Shown in pieces: positions 55,911-64,000 of a stretch of DNA of 64,000 nt (positions are counted from its first letter, which is position 1; each line of letters begins with the position of its first letter). The DNA is from Polycladomyces abyssicola. GTDB taxonomy: Bacteria > Bacillota > Bacilli > Thermoactinomycetales > JIR-001. Where the stretch lies: assembly GCF_018326425.1 (NCBI RefSeq), contig NZ_AP024601.1, positions 794,001 through 858,000 of the forward strand, given 5' to 3'. The notes under the pieces are model-generated. The model worked only from the letters and a program-made list of their open reading frames with translations, was not told the DNA's origin and ran no database searches. The position numbers and the translations under genes are program-made.

Positions 55911-56849
55911 ATGGCCATCCGTAGAAGAAAAATTTCCATCATCGGTGCAGGATTCACAGGTGCAACCACCGCACTTATGCTGGCGCAAAGAGAATTGGGC
56001 GATATCGTTTTGGTGGATATCCCCGAAGCGGAAGGACCGACCAAAGGTAAAGCGCTGGACATGTTGGAAGCCGGTCCGGTACAGGGCTTTGACGCCAACA
56101 TCGTCGGAACGAGCGACTACGCTGAAACAGCCGACTCCGACTTGGTGATCATCACAGCGGGTGTGGCGCGCAAACCGGGCATGAGCCGGGATGACCTCGT
56201 CAACATCAACGCCAAAGTGATGCGCTCCGTCACTGAGCAGGTGGTCAAATACTCGCCCAACAGCATCCTGCTGGTATTGACCAACCCGGTGGACGCGATG
56301 ACCTACGAGGTGTACCGGACGTCCGGATTCCCGAAACACCGCGTCATCGGGCAGTCTGGCGTATTGGACACTGCGCGCTTCCGCACTTTTGTAGCACAAG
56401 AGCTGGGCGTCTCCGTTGAAGACGTGACCGGATTCGTGTTGGGCGGTCATGGTGACGACATGGTACCGCTGGTCCGTTACTCCTATGCAGGCGGCATTCC
56501 GCTGGAAAAACTCCTGCCGAAAGAACGCCTGGATGCCATCGTCGAGCGCACCCGCAAAGGCGGCGGTGAAATCGTCAACCTCCTGGGTACGGGCAGCGCA
56601 TACTATGCTCCGGCTGCTTCGTTGGTGCAAATGGCCGAAGCGATTTTGAAAGACAAAAAGCGCATCCTGCCGGCCATTGCCTATCTGGAAGGCGAATATG
56701 GATACCACGACATGTACCTCGGCGTACCGACGATCATCGGTGGCAACGGACTGGAAAAAGTGATCGAACTGGATTTGACCGAGGAAGAGAAACAAGCATT
56801 GGACAAATCGGCGGAATCAGTCCGCAAAGTGATGAAGGTATTGGGATAA
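55911..56849 (+). CDS. mdh: Malate dehydrogenase
   Basis: 312 aa of the lactate-dehydrogenase-like type. Rossmann loop [63 protein letters not shown] and the catalytic [21 protein letters not shown]; the arginines MSR and ARF are those of malate-specific enzymes. AGGAGGGG precedes ATG 55911. Last gene of the citZ operon, ended by a terminator. Confidence 0.97.
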   Translation: MAIRRRKISIIGAGFTGATTALMLAQRELGDIVLVDIPEAEGPTKGKALDMLEAGPVQGFDANIVGTSDYAETADSDLVIITAGVARKPGMSRDDLVNINAKVMRSVTEQVVKYSPNSILLVLTNPVDAMTYEVYRTSGFPKHRVIGQSGVLDTARFRTFVAQELGVSVEDVTGFVLGGHGDDMVPLVRYSYAGGIPLEKLLPKERLDAIVERTRKGGGEIVNLLGTGSAYYAPAASLVQMAEAILKDKKRILPAIAYLEGEYGYHDMYLGVPTIIGGNGLEKVIELDLTEEEKQALDKSAESVRKVMKVLG

Positions 56850-56859
56850 AGATACTTCG

Positions 56860-56882
56860 GCCCGGGGTTTTCCCGGGCTTTG
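56860..56882 (+). terminator. Terminator after mdh
   Basis: GCCCGGG-GTTTT-CCCGGGC perfect 7-bp stem, short T tail. Confidence 0.8.
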
Positions 56883-57022
56883 CTGTATATGATGAATGTA
56901 AGTGTTGTCATGAAATCAGTGAGATAGAGCGGAAACCGTCCGAAGGGTGACCTTTGAGCTCCCGTAACTGAGAGAGGAATATGTACATCCAAACAACAAC
57001 AAAGATAAAGGAGGAGAACCTT

Positions 57023-57796
57023 GTGGATCAACGGCGTGTCGTGGTGGTGACAGGTGCGGCCAGAGGCATCGGTTACAGTATCGCGGAAGCGTTTGCAAAC
57101 AACGGAGACCGCGTCGTGATCGGGGATTTGAATGAGGAAGCTGCATCAAACGCGGCTCGGCGCATCGCGGATCAAACAAGGAGTGGTTTCGCCGAGGGGC
57201 ATGTGCTGGATGTCACACAGGAACAATCGGTTCGATCACTGGTGGAGAAAGTGGAGAAGACACATGGGCGCATTGACATCGTCATCAACAATGCGGGTCT
57301 GCAGCATATTGATCGGGTGGAAGATTTTCCGTTGGAAAAGTGGAAGCAACTGATCGATGTGATGTTAACCGGGCCTTTTTTGCTGACCAAATATACGGTG
57401 CCTGTCATGAAGCGACAACGATTCGGCCGCATCATCAACATTTCCTCTGTTCACGGACGCACCGCTTCTCCGTTCAAATCCGCTTATATTGCCGCAAAAC
57501 ACGGTGTAGTGGGATTGACGCGGACCGTTGCGCTGGAAGTGGCCGAATACGGGATAACCGTCAATGCGATCATGCCAGGTGCAGTGGATACGCCGTTGGT
57601 TCGAAACCAACTGCAACATCTGGCGAAAACGGAACAGATCAGTCAGGAGGAAGCCTTGCACAAACATTTGTTGCACAAACAGGCGATCAAACGATTCGTC
57701 AAACCGGAAGAGGTGGCCGCTTGCGCCTTGTATCTGGCCTCGGACGCAGCTGCTGTCATCACGGGAGAATGCATCGGTGTCTCCGGCGGATGGTGA
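57023..57796 (+). CDS. SDR family dehydrogenase, 3-hydroxybutyrate dehydrogenase-like
   Basis: 257-aa classical short-chain dehydrogenase: TGAARGIG cofactor loop (10-17), NNAG (89-92), catalytic serine near 142 and Y155xxxK159 in SAYIAAKHG. The C-terminal part AEYGITVNAIMPGAVDTPLVRNQL..EEALHKHLLHKQAIKRFVKPEEVAACALYLAS..ITGECIGVSGGW is characteristic of D-3-hydroxybutyrate dehydrogenases. GTG 57023 follows AAAGGAGGAG. It stands alone, without acetoacetate genes, so the substrate remains to be shown. Confidence 0.82.
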   Translation: MDQRRVVVVTGAARGIGYSIAEAFANNGDRVVIGDLNEEAASNAARRIADQTRSGFAEGHVLDVTQEQSVRSLVEKVEKTHGRIDIVINNAGLQHIDRVEDFPLEKWKQLIDVMLTGPFLLTKYTVPVMKRQRFGRIINISSVHGRTASPFKSAYIAAKHGVVGLTRTVALEVAEYGITVNAIMPGAVDTPLVRNQLQHLAKTEQISQEEALHKHLLHKQAIKRFVKPEEVAACALYLASDAAAVITGECIGVSGGW

Positions 57797-58035
57797 AGGG
57801 ATTTCGTGGTATCCAGTCAATTCCCACTCGGTTCTTTCCCAAAAGGGCGCAAAAACGGAATACACAATCACGGATCGGATCGGGAATGCCAAGTTGCCAC
57901 TTGTCGGGGAGATAGATGGTTCCATTCCGTTCTCCGATGAATGGATCGGGCAGGCGATCAGCAGGGCATGGATAAGACACCGTTTTCTGGAGAACATATA
58001 TAAAGAGATCCCAAGATTTACCCCTTCTGTTCGAA
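57797..58035. other. Intergenic region, nothing recognised
   Basis: No gene, terminator or repeat was recognised between the SDR gene and the promoter of the MaoC-like gene. Confidence 0.4.
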
Positions 58036-58064
58036 TTGACTGAAATTGAATTTTGTGACATGAT
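58036..58064 (+). promoter_or_regulatory. Sigma-A-type promoter of the MaoC-like gene
   Basis: TTGACT (58036-58041), 17-base spacer, CATGAT (58059-58064), 38 bases before the start. Confidence 0.5.
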
Positions 58065-58102
58065 AGCATTGAGAGCGCATACATGGAGTGGAGGCGTCAA
58101 GG

Positions 58103-58570
58103 ATGATTCTCGGGAACAAGCAAACCGCCGGGAAAAAATGGGATGATCTCGGCGTCGGAGAGCGTGTGGAAGTCACCCGGACCGTTGCCGATCGTGACAT
58201 CCTCCTACATTTAGGTGTGATGGAAGATACCAACCCAATTTATTTGCATTCCCATGATATAGAGTACGGACAGTTGGCCGTTCCGCCGGGGCTTTTGGTC
58301 GGATGGCTGACATCATTGGTCTCTACGCGTTTACCGGGGCCGGGCAGTGTCATCCGGGAACAGCGGTTGCGTTTTCCCCGATTGTTGCCGCACGGCGCTA
58401 CTGTCACCCTGTCCGTGGAACTGACGGAAAAGCATCCGGAGAAAAAAATGGTAACCGTACAGGCGATGGTGCGGGATGAAGACGGGCGTTCCGTCGTGGA
58501 AGGCGAGTTGCTCGTTGCTCCGCCCCGACCCATCCCATCGTTGTTGCATCACGCGTTGGACAATTTTTAA
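58103..58570 (+). CDS. MaoC-like hotdog hydratase/dehydratase
   Basis: 155 aa of the MaoC/R-hydratase family, which acts on enoyl-CoA or related thioesters. Signature pieces: VTRTVADRDILLHLGVMEDTNPIYLHS (catalytic Asp/His hydratase motif, somewhat altered), YGQLAVPPGLLVGWLTSLVSTRLPGPGSVIREQRLRFPRLL. GGAGG lies 8 bases before ATG 58103; the upstream GTG 58088 is less well placed. It stands alone between its own promoter and terminator. Confidence 0.8.
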   Translation: MILGNKQTAGKKWDDLGVGERVEVTRTVADRDILLHLGVMEDTNPIYLHSHDIEYGQLAVPPGLLVGWLTSLVSTRLPGPGSVIREQRLRFPRLLPHGATVTLSVELTEKHPEKKMVTVQAMVRDEDGRSVVEGELLVAPPRPIPSLLHHALDNF

Positions 58571-58590
58571 TCAGGCAAGAACGGCAATGA

Positions 58591-58619
58591 AACGTCGGCT
58601 TTTCAGCCGGCGTTTTTTT
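58591..58619 (+). terminator. Terminator after the MaoC-like gene
   Basis: AACGTCGGCT/AGCCGGCGTT 10-bp stem (one G-T) with a TTTC loop and T run. Confidence 0.88.
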
Positions 58620-58645
58620 GCGTCTCGATGGTGCATCCAACCCAC

Positions 58646-58660
58646 ATGAAAACGTTTTCT
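58646..58660. promoter_or_regulatory. Catabolite-responsive element (cre) before phoP
   Basis: ATGAAAACGTTTTCT matches the CcpA-binding consensus WTGNAANCGNWNNCW at every position and is nearly palindromic, 123 bases before phoP. CcpA repression of phoPR is known in B. subtilis. Confidence 0.6.
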
Positions 58661-58782
58661 TTTTCTCAGCATAATCTTAACGTTTTCCGGGTTGAAAATT
58701 GACTTATGCTAAGATGAGGAGGGATTCCCTGACTCCTCATCCCGGATCAGGGAATCGAAAGCCGCAACCGGAGGGGAATGGA

Positions 58783-59502
58783 ATGGATCGTCAAAAGAGA
58801 GTGTTGGTCGTGGACGACGAACCGTCCATCGTGAAATTGGTGCAATTCAACCTGGAAAAAGAAGGGTTTTCCGTGGACAGTGCTTATGACGGCACAACCG
58901 CGTTGCAAAAGATTGAACAGGATCCTCCGGATCTGGTGGTATTGGACTGGATGTTGCCCAAGATGGACGGTTTGGATGTATGCAGAAAACTACGGCAACA
59001 ACCGAAACGGCATCTCCCGATTTTGATGCTAACGGCCAAATCGGATGAATTCGATAAAGTGCTCGGTTTGGAACTGGGCGCCGATGATTACATGACCAAG
59101 CCTTTCAGTCCTCGAGAGCTGGTTGCTCGTGTCAAGGCGATTTTGCGCCGGATGGAAGCGATCGAGCAGCAGGGTGATACGGTAGAACAGCAACCGATTC
59201 AGGTAGGAAACCTTCACATCGATCCAGTAGGGTACGAAGTGCGCAAAGATGAGCAAGAAGTGGAACTGACACCCAAGGAGTTTGAACTGCTGGTTTACAT
59301 GGCCAAAAATCGCGGACGCGTATTGTCGCGCGAACAGCTGCTCAATGCCGTCTGGAATTACGACTTTGTGGGCGACTCCCGGATCGTGGACGTACATGTC
59401 AGCCATTTGCGTGACAAAATCGAGGAAGATTCACGTAATCCGGTGTTTATCAAGACAGTACGGGGTATCGGCTACAAATTCGAGGGTCCGAAGGAAAAAT
59501 GA
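58783..59502 (+). CDS. phoP: Phosphate-regulon response regulator PhoP
   Basis: 239 aa OmpR-type regulator: receiver domain with acidic pocket VVDDE, phosphoacceptor Asp55 (VLDWMLP), Thr in MLTAKSD and Lys in TKPFSP; C-terminal winged helix (ELTPKEFELLVYMAKNRGRVLSREQLLNAVW, DVHVSHLRDKIE). Activates Pho-regulon genes on phosphate limitation. GGAGGGG precedes ATG 58783. phoR starts within its stop codon. Confidence 0.93.
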   Translation: MDRQKRVLVVDDEPSIVKLVQFNLEKEGFSVDSAYDGTTALQKIEQDPPDLVVLDWMLPKMDGLDVCRKLRQQPKRHLPILMLTAKSDEFDKVLGLELGADDYMTKPFSPRELVARVKAILRRMEAIEQQGDTVEQQPIQVGNLHIDPVGYEVRKDEQEVELTPKEFELLVYMAKNRGRVLSREQLLNAVWNYDFVGDSRIVDVHVSHLRDKIEEDSRNPVFIKTVRGIGYKFEGPKEK

Positions 59503-61238
59503 GAACGTTACGCAGTCGTTTGACCTGGATGTTTTTGGTGTTGATTGGTCTATCCATGTTGGGGACGGGGTTATTTGTTGGGCTGCTGTTACAGGCCACC
59601 TATCTGGACTCGCTGACGGGGCGACTCAACAAAGAGGGAACCTTGTTGGCGCAGACGTTGGACTGGGGAAAGCAGGATTCGTTTGATGCCCAAGCGGACG
59701 CATTTGGTCGGGCGTTGTCAGCACGGGTGATGATTCTGGATCGCGACGGTACAGTGTTGGGGGATTCCGTCAAGCAGAAGGCAGGGACACGCAACCTCCG
59801 TCACCTGCCGGAAGTTCGGCAGGCGTTGAAAGGGATGGCCCCTTCCAATCAATTCGCGCACAAACGGGATAACCGCTTGAACACCGCCATCCCCGTGATT
59901 CGGCATGGTCAAATCCTGGGGGCGGTATGGATCCAGTTGGATGTGACCGATGTCAACCGTTCCATCCGACAAATATGGTTTTCGATGGCGGGCGGATTGG
60001 CTGTCGCTTATCTGTTGGCGGCACTGGCCAGCTCGCGCTTCGCCCGGGATGTGACCCGGCCGATCGAGGATATCACCCGGGTAGCGGAAGATATCGCGCA
60101 CAACAAGCTGTATCGCAGTGTCGCGGTTTACGGGGAGGATGAGATCGGTCGCTTGGGAGAGGCGATCAATCGGATGGCACGCAGTCTCCGCAGTCAGATG
60201 AGTGCGATTCGCAAAAGCGAACGTCGGTTGACCAGTGTCATCGAGACGATGGAAAGTGTGTTGTTTCTAGTTGACCCCAGCGGTAGCGTCATTTTGGCCA
60301 ATCCGGCATTTGAACGGCTGTTCGGTGTTCCCGTTTCTGACATCCAGGGCAAATCGGTTCAGCATCTGCCCGGCCCCTATGAGCTGATCCAACTGATCAC
60401 CCGGTGCCAGGAGACAGGGGAGCGTCAGCGAAAAGAGCTTCACTTTTTCTATCCCGAGGAACGGATTGTAGAAGCCAGTCTGTCGCCGATGGGTGTCGAA
60501 AAAGACGGCAGGGGTGTGGTGGCGGTATTGCATGATATCACCGCCATTCGCAGGTTGGAAAAGATGCGGTCAGAGTTTGTGGCCAATGTATCTCATGAAC
60601 TGAAGACACCGATTACGTCTATTGTTGGGTTTACGGAAACATTGTTGGACGGAGCGATGCAAGACCCCAACACCTGCCGCGAGTTTTTGGAAATCATCCT
60701 GGAAGAGGGTAACCGCCTGCAGCGACTGGTGGGAGATATTCTCGATCTGTCGAAAATCGAATCCAAGCAAATCCATCTGGATCTGGAATCGGTCCCGGTG
60801 GGTGAGTTGATCCAGTCCGCCACAAAGACGATGGAGGACCAATTCCGTGCCAAACAGTTGACATTGGAGGTGCAATTGCCGGATCCATCGTTTACCGTGA
60901 CTGTGGATCGGGACCGCTTCCGGCAAATACTGCTCAATTTGCTTTCCAATGCGATGGCGTATACCCCATCGGGTGGAAAAGTGACTGTTCGAGCGGAACG
61001 GGATGCAGATTCTTGGCGGTTGCAGGTAGCGGATACGGGAATCGGCATTCCTAAAGAGGATTTACCGCGGATCTTTGAGCGCTTTTACCGTGTGGATAAA
61101 GCCCGATCGAGAGCATCGGGCGGTACCGGGTTGGGTCTGGCTATCGTCAAACATCTGGTGGAAGTGCACAAAGGTACGATTCATGTGGAAAGTCAAGTGG
61201 GAGAAGGAACGACGTTTACATTGACGTTTCCTTTATAG
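59499..61238 (+). CDS. phoR: Phosphate-regulon sensor histidine kinase PhoR
   Basis: 579 aa membrane kinase partner of PhoP. Order: TM1 (about 8-32), extracytoplasmic sensor (33-155), TM2 (about 158-178, WFSMAGGLAVAYLLAALASS), HAMP (about 180-235), PAS (about 245-350), dimerisation domain with His366 in FVANVSHELKTPITS, and ATPase domain (NLLSNAMAYTPSGGKV, DTGIGIPKEDLPRIFERFYR, GGTGLGLAIVKHLVE). The ATGA overlap with phoP couples the pair. Position before pstSCA supports the phosphate role. Confidence 0.93.
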   Translation: MRTLRSRLTWMFLVLIGLSMLGTGLFVGLLLQATYLDSLTGRLNKEGTLLAQTLDWGKQDSFDAQADAFGRALSARVMILDRDGTVLGDSVKQKAGTRNLRHLPEVRQALKGMAPSNQFAHKRDNRLNTAIPVIRHGQILGAVWIQLDVTDVNRSIRQIWFSMAGGLAVAYLLAALASSRFARDVTRPIEDITRVAEDIAHNKLYRSVAVYGEDEIGRLGEAINRMARSLRSQMSAIRKSERRLTSVIETMESVLFLVDPSGSVILANPAFERLFGVPVSDIQGKSVQHLPGPYELIQLITRCQETGERQRKELHFFYPEERIVEASLSPMGVEKDGRGVVAVLHDITAIRRLEKMRSEFVANVSHELKTPITSIVGFTETLLDGAMQDPNTCREFLEIILEEGNRLQRLVGDILDLSKIESKQIHLDLESVPVGELIQSATKTMEDQFRAKQLTLEVQLPDPSFTVTVDRDRFRQILLNLLSNAMAYTPSGGKVTVRAERDADSWRLQVADTGIGIPKEDLPRIFERFYRVDKARSRASGGTGLGLAIVKHLVEVHKGTIHVESQVGEGTTFTLTFPL

Positions 61239-61427
61239 AACTCTGAGTGATAGACAAAATCTGTCATTTCCGTTTTCCCGCTCTAAGCTCCGCCTGTTCA
61301 ACGAGTACTTCGACCGCTCCTGTTTAAACGTGTGGCCATTTCCCAACGAAACGTTCATTGTGAATGCATTGAAGGGGCGAGAGGGGAAATGGTTTCCTTT
61401 CTCAGATCAATGACCAGCCCCCTTTTC

Positions 61428-61481
61428 TTAACAAAAGCTTAACATTAGATTTAATAGCCGACAAAAGACGCAAGCTAATGT
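61428..61481 (+). promoter_or_regulatory. Pho boxes and -10 of the pst operon
   Basis: TTAACA (61428), TTAACA (61439) and TTTAAT (61450) are spaced exactly 11 bp apart, the layout of a PhoP-binding site; a -10-like TAATGT follows at 61476-61481. The block lies in the 297-base gap between phoR and pstS, 55 bases before the pstS start. Confidence 0.75.
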
Positions 61482-61535
61482 ATGTAATGGATGGATCAGA
61501 AAACCAAACGTGATCATTTAAGGGGGCACTCATCC

Positions 61536-62429
61536 ATGTGGAAGAAGACATTGGCCACCATCAGCTCGATGGTGTTGGTATTCGGTCTCGCCGTCGGCTG
61601 TGCCAAAGGGAATCAACAGGGCGGTGGAGCTGCGGGCGGAAAATTGACCGCTGTTGGCTCTACTGCGATGCAGCCGTTGGTGGAGGAAGCGGCGAACCAA
61701 TTCATGGCGCAAAATCCGGGTACACAAATTACGGTTCAGGGTGGGGGTAGCGGTGCCGGTTTGAGTGCTGTACTGAACGGCTCCGCCGACATCGGAAACT
61801 CCGATCTGTTTGCCGAAGAGAAGAAAAAAGATCCGACCAAAATGGTGGATCACAGAGTGTTTGTCGTTGGTATGGCGCCGGTCGTCAACCCGAAAGTGGG
61901 CATCGACAATCTGACTCAACAACAGTTGGTCGACATCTTCACCGGCAAAATCAAAAACTGGAGAGAAGTGGGCGGTCCCGATCAAAAAATCGTGCTGGTC
62001 AACCGTCCGGAAAACTCCGGTACCCGCGCGACTTTCGTCAAATATGCTCTGAACGGAGCGAATGAATACCGGGGCAAAGACAGCATTGTGCAAGACTCCT
62101 CGGGAACCGTGCGTAAAATCGTTGCGGAAACGCCGGGAGCGATCGGTTATCTCGCCTTCTCCTACTTCGACAAATCGATCAAGCCGGTCAAGTTGGATGG
62201 CGTGGAACCGACCAACGAAAACGTATATACCAACAAATGGAAAGTTTGGGCGTACGAGCACATGTACACCAACGCTGACGGCAAAAACAAAGAGCTGGAA
62301 GAAAAATTCATCAATTTCATTCTCACCCCGGAAGTGCAAAAGAACTTGGTTGAAAAAATGGGCTACATCCCGATGACCGAGATGAAAGTGGAACGGGATG
62401 CCCAAGGTAATGTAAAAAATAAAAAATAA
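61536..62429 (+). CDS. pstS: Phosphate-binding lipoprotein PstS
   Basis: 297 aa. Lipoprotein signal with lipobox LAVGC (Cys22), a Gly-rich tether, then the phosphate-binding fold: LTAVGSTAMQPLVEEAA, VQGGGSGAGLSAVLNGSADIGNSD, GKIKNWREVGGPDQKIVLVNRPENSGTRATF (phosphate loops with Ser, Arg and Thr). Captures phosphate outside the membrane for PstCA. ATG 61536 has AGGGGG 9 bases upstream. Confidence 0.96.
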   Translation: MWKKTLATISSMVLVFGLAVGCAKGNQQGGGAAGGKLTAVGSTAMQPLVEEAANQFMAQNPGTQITVQGGGSGAGLSAVLNGSADIGNSDLFAEEKKKDPTKMVDHRVFVVGMAPVVNPKVGIDNLTQQQLVDIFTGKIKNWREVGGPDQKIVLVNRPENSGTRATFVKYALNGANEYRGKDSIVQDSSGTVRKIVAETPGAIGYLAFSYFDKSIKPVKLDGVEPTNENVYTNKWKVWAYEHMYTNADGKNKELEEKFINFILTPEVQKNLVEKMGYIPMTEMKVERDAQGNVKNKK

Positions 62430-62464
62430 CATCCGAACTTAGATAGACACACTCCGGAAGAGCG

Positions 62465-62492
62465 AGGGGAGGCCACTTTATGGCTGTCCCCT
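62465..62492 (+). promoter_or_regulatory. Intercistronic hairpin between pstS and pstC
   Basis: GGGGA..GCCA-CTTTA-TGGC..TCCCC imperfect stem without a T run. Such hairpins often protect the upstream message, allowing more PstS than permease to be made. Confidence 0.5.
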
Positions 62493-62527
62493 GCTTTTCC
62501 GTGTAGAAGGGGTTGAATTTCGACAGG

Positions 62528-63448
62528 ATGGAGAACCGAGCGACGAGTGAATGGGCGAACCAATTGCTGCGCCCCGACAAAAAACAGCGTCGATTGGAAC
62601 TGCAAGGGCGATTGATGACGTTGATCAGTGCTTGGGTCATTATTCTCACGTTGTTTTCATTGCTGTATTTCATCGCTTCCAAGGGGATTTCTACGTTCCT
62701 GTTTGACGGTGTTTCGCTGTCCCAGTTTTTCTCTGGGAAATGGGCGCCGGCGGGAACACCGCCGTCCTTCGGTACCCTGCCGTTTATCCTGGGGTCGTTC
62801 ATGGTGACGGTGCTGGCGGCGGTCATCAGTGCGCCGCTGGGTATCGGTGCGGCGATCTATATGACGGAGATCGCTCCTTCGTGGGGGAAAAAGATTTTGC
62901 AACCGGTCATCGAGCTGCTGGTTGGCATCCCCTCAGTTGTATACGGGTTTGTCGGCTTGACGGTCATTGTTCCTTTTTTGCGGGATGTGACAGGTGGCCC
63001 CGGATTCAGTCTGCTTGCCGGGGTGCTGGTGCTGTCAGTGATGATTCTGCCCACGATCACCAGCATCGCCGTCGACACCCTGCAATCGATTCCCCGTTCG
63101 ATGCGGGAAGCTTCCTATGCATTGGGAGCCACGCGCTGGCAAACCATCTCCCGCGTTTTGGTACGTACGTCGTTGCCCGGTCTGATGACAGGGGTCGTTC
63201 TGGGAATGGCGCGTGCATTCGGGGAGGCGCTGGCCGTGCAGATGGTTATCGGGAACACCGATACCATGCCGACTAACCTGATCCAACCGATCAGCACCCT
63301 GACAAGCGTGATCACGTTGCACATGGGGGATACTGTTCCCGGAACTGTTTACAATGATGTGTTGTGGTCGATGGCATTGATTCTGCTATTGATGACGCTG
63401 GTCTTTATCGTGCTGATTCGTTGGATGACGAGAAGGGGAGAAAGTTGA
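62528..63448 (+). CDS. pstC: Phosphate ABC transporter permease PstC
   Basis: 306 aa from ATG 62528, six membrane helices. The permease coupling motif is REASYALGATRWQTISRVLVRTSLPGLMTG. A TTG at 62513 would add five residues but has the AAGGGG site touching it; the ATG has only a weak AGG, so the start is uncertain. pstA begins inside its stop (TGATG). Confidence 0.94.
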   Translation: MENRATSEWANQLLRPDKKQRRLELQGRLMTLISAWVIILTLFSLLYFIASKGISTFLFDGVSLSQFFSGKWAPAGTPPSFGTLPFILGSFMVTVLAAVISAPLGIGAAIYMTEIAPSWGKKILQPVIELLVGIPSVVYGFVGLTVIVPFLRDVTGGPGFSLLAGVLVLSVMILPTITSIAVDTLQSIPRSMREASYALGATRWQTISRVLVRTSLPGLMTGVVLGMARAFGEALAVQMVIGNTDTMPTNLIQPISTLTSVITLHMGDTVPGTVYNDVLWSMALILLLMTLVFIVLIRWMTRRGES

Positions 63449-64000
63449 TGAACGCAAAACTGGCCGACCGGATTGCGACAATCGTCTTTTATCTGATTGC
63501 GTTGTTGATTATAGGCATACTGTCAGGACTTATCGGTTTTATTCTGGTACGGGGTCTTAACGTAATCGATTGGCACTTCCTGACTTCCCCACCGTCAACG
63601 CTTACCGCAGGTGGCGGGGTGGCACCGCAGTTGTTCAACTCGTTGTATCTGTTAGTGTTGACGATGTTGATCACCATCCCGCTCGGCTTGGGAGGCGGCA
63701 TTTATCTGGCGGAATATGCCAAGCCCGGTAAGTGGACGGACATCCTCCGACTCAGCATCGAGGTGCTGTCCTCCCTGCCGTCAATCGTGGTGGGGTTGTT
63801 CGGTTTTCTGGTGTTTGTACAATATACCGGATGGGGATTTTCGCTTGCGGCGGGTGCTTTGGCATTGACGGTATTTAACCTACCGCTGATGGTGCGAGTG
63901 GTGGAGCAAGCCATCCGTGCGGTTCCGCGTGAGCAACGAGAAGCGTCGTATGCGTTGGGTGTTACCAAGTGGCAGACGATTACCCGAGTGGTGTTGCCTG
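63448..64000 (+). CDS. pstA: Phosphate ABC transporter permease PstA (partial)
   Basis: The first 184 codons, cut by the window end. ATG 63448 follows AGGGGAG and overlaps the pstC stop. The visible part has helix 1 (IVFYLIALLIIGILSGLIGFI), GGVAPQLFNSLYLLVLTMLITIPLGLGGGIYLAEYA and the coupling motif REASYALGVTKWQTI. pstB is expected just downstream. Confidence 0.95.
   Translation, partial: MNAKLADRIATIVFYLIALLIIGILSGLIGFILVRGLNVIDWHFLTSPPSTLTAGGGVAPQLFNSLYLLVLTMLITIPLGLGGGIYLAEYAKPGKWTDILRLSIEVLSSLPSIVVGLFGFLVFVQYTGWGFSLAAGALALTVFNLPLMVRVVEQAIRAVPREQREASYALGVTKWQTITRVVLP

Noticed and set aside
55497-56795. 432-codon minus-strand frame across icd and mdh
   Set aside because: It crosses two recognised genes and the gap between them; composition is that of a shadow frame.

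Overview
The window reads as chromosomal DNA of an endospore-forming member of the Bacillales. GC is moderate (slightly above half) except for one AT-rich patch. The evidence is the sporulation genes (spoVR, prkA, yhbH, ytrH, ytrI, ytvI, four yheC/yheD-type genes), recognisable sigma-E and sigma-K promoters, and gene order close to Bacillus subtilis (queG-yhbB-trmL...prkA-yhbH; ytkL...ytoI; ytpI...ytrIH-dnaE; malic enzyme-accDA-pfkA-pyk; ytvI-citZ-icd-mdh-phoPR). A long decapeptide-repeat protein with a WIAG-like tail and the use of SpoVR and PrkA point towards Thermoactinomycetaceae or a near relative; this placement is inference.

Layout. 0-6 kb: tRNA modification and repair genes (queG, ogt, trmL), a YhbB-like amidase-domain protein, a frameshifted methyltransferase pseudogene, an MTAP-like phosphorylase and a HAD phosphatase. 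6-12.5 kb: the PrkA-YhbH-SpoVR set, interrupted by three small unknown genes. 12.7-18.2 kb (minus strand): a 1,845-residue protein built from about 150 ten-residue repeats, including 19 tandem 180-bp units. 18.4-25 kb: an NlpC/P60 secreted hydrolase, then a minus-strand operon of four overlapping ATP-grasp genes of the YheC/YheD family plus a GNAT acetyltransferase, behind a near-perfect sigma-K promoter. 25-32.6 kb: ytkL, ytoI, two methyltransferases, ytpI and several small membrane proteins. 32.6-37.2 kb: an accessory region with a membrane nucleoside-recognition protein, a structured RNA-like element in front of a LysR gene, the ytrIH spore genes, an AT-rich island with a DUF1801 gene, an IS6-type end and a YolD-like gene. 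37.4-57 kb: dnaE, a PgpA-like gene, an epimerase pseudogene, then central metabolism (malic enzyme, accDA, pfkA, pyk, citZ, icd, mdh). 57-64 kb: an SDR dehydrogenase, a MaoC hotdog protein, phoP-phoR and pstSCA, cut off inside pstA.

How the genes work together. Malic enzyme, acetyl-CoA carboxylase, phosphofructokinase, pyruvate kinase, citrate synthase, isocitrate and malate dehydrogenases form a carbon-flux block. PhoPR with pstSCA forms a phosphate-starvation block with Pho boxes before pstS and a catabolite (cre) site before phoP. The sporulation genes are probably expressed in the mother cell.

The most unusual items are: (1) the giant repeat protein lying next to a sigma-K operon of four ATP-grasp paralogues; (2) a ~300-nt multi-hairpin element at 32.7-33.0 kb, with a divergent shorter copy at 9.34-9.50 kb, resembling an orphan IS200/IS605-type (HEARO/omega-RNA-like) RNA without its nuclease gene; (3) a 24-residue arginine-rich peptide gene opposite pyk. 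No rRNA, tRNA or CRISPR array was seen.
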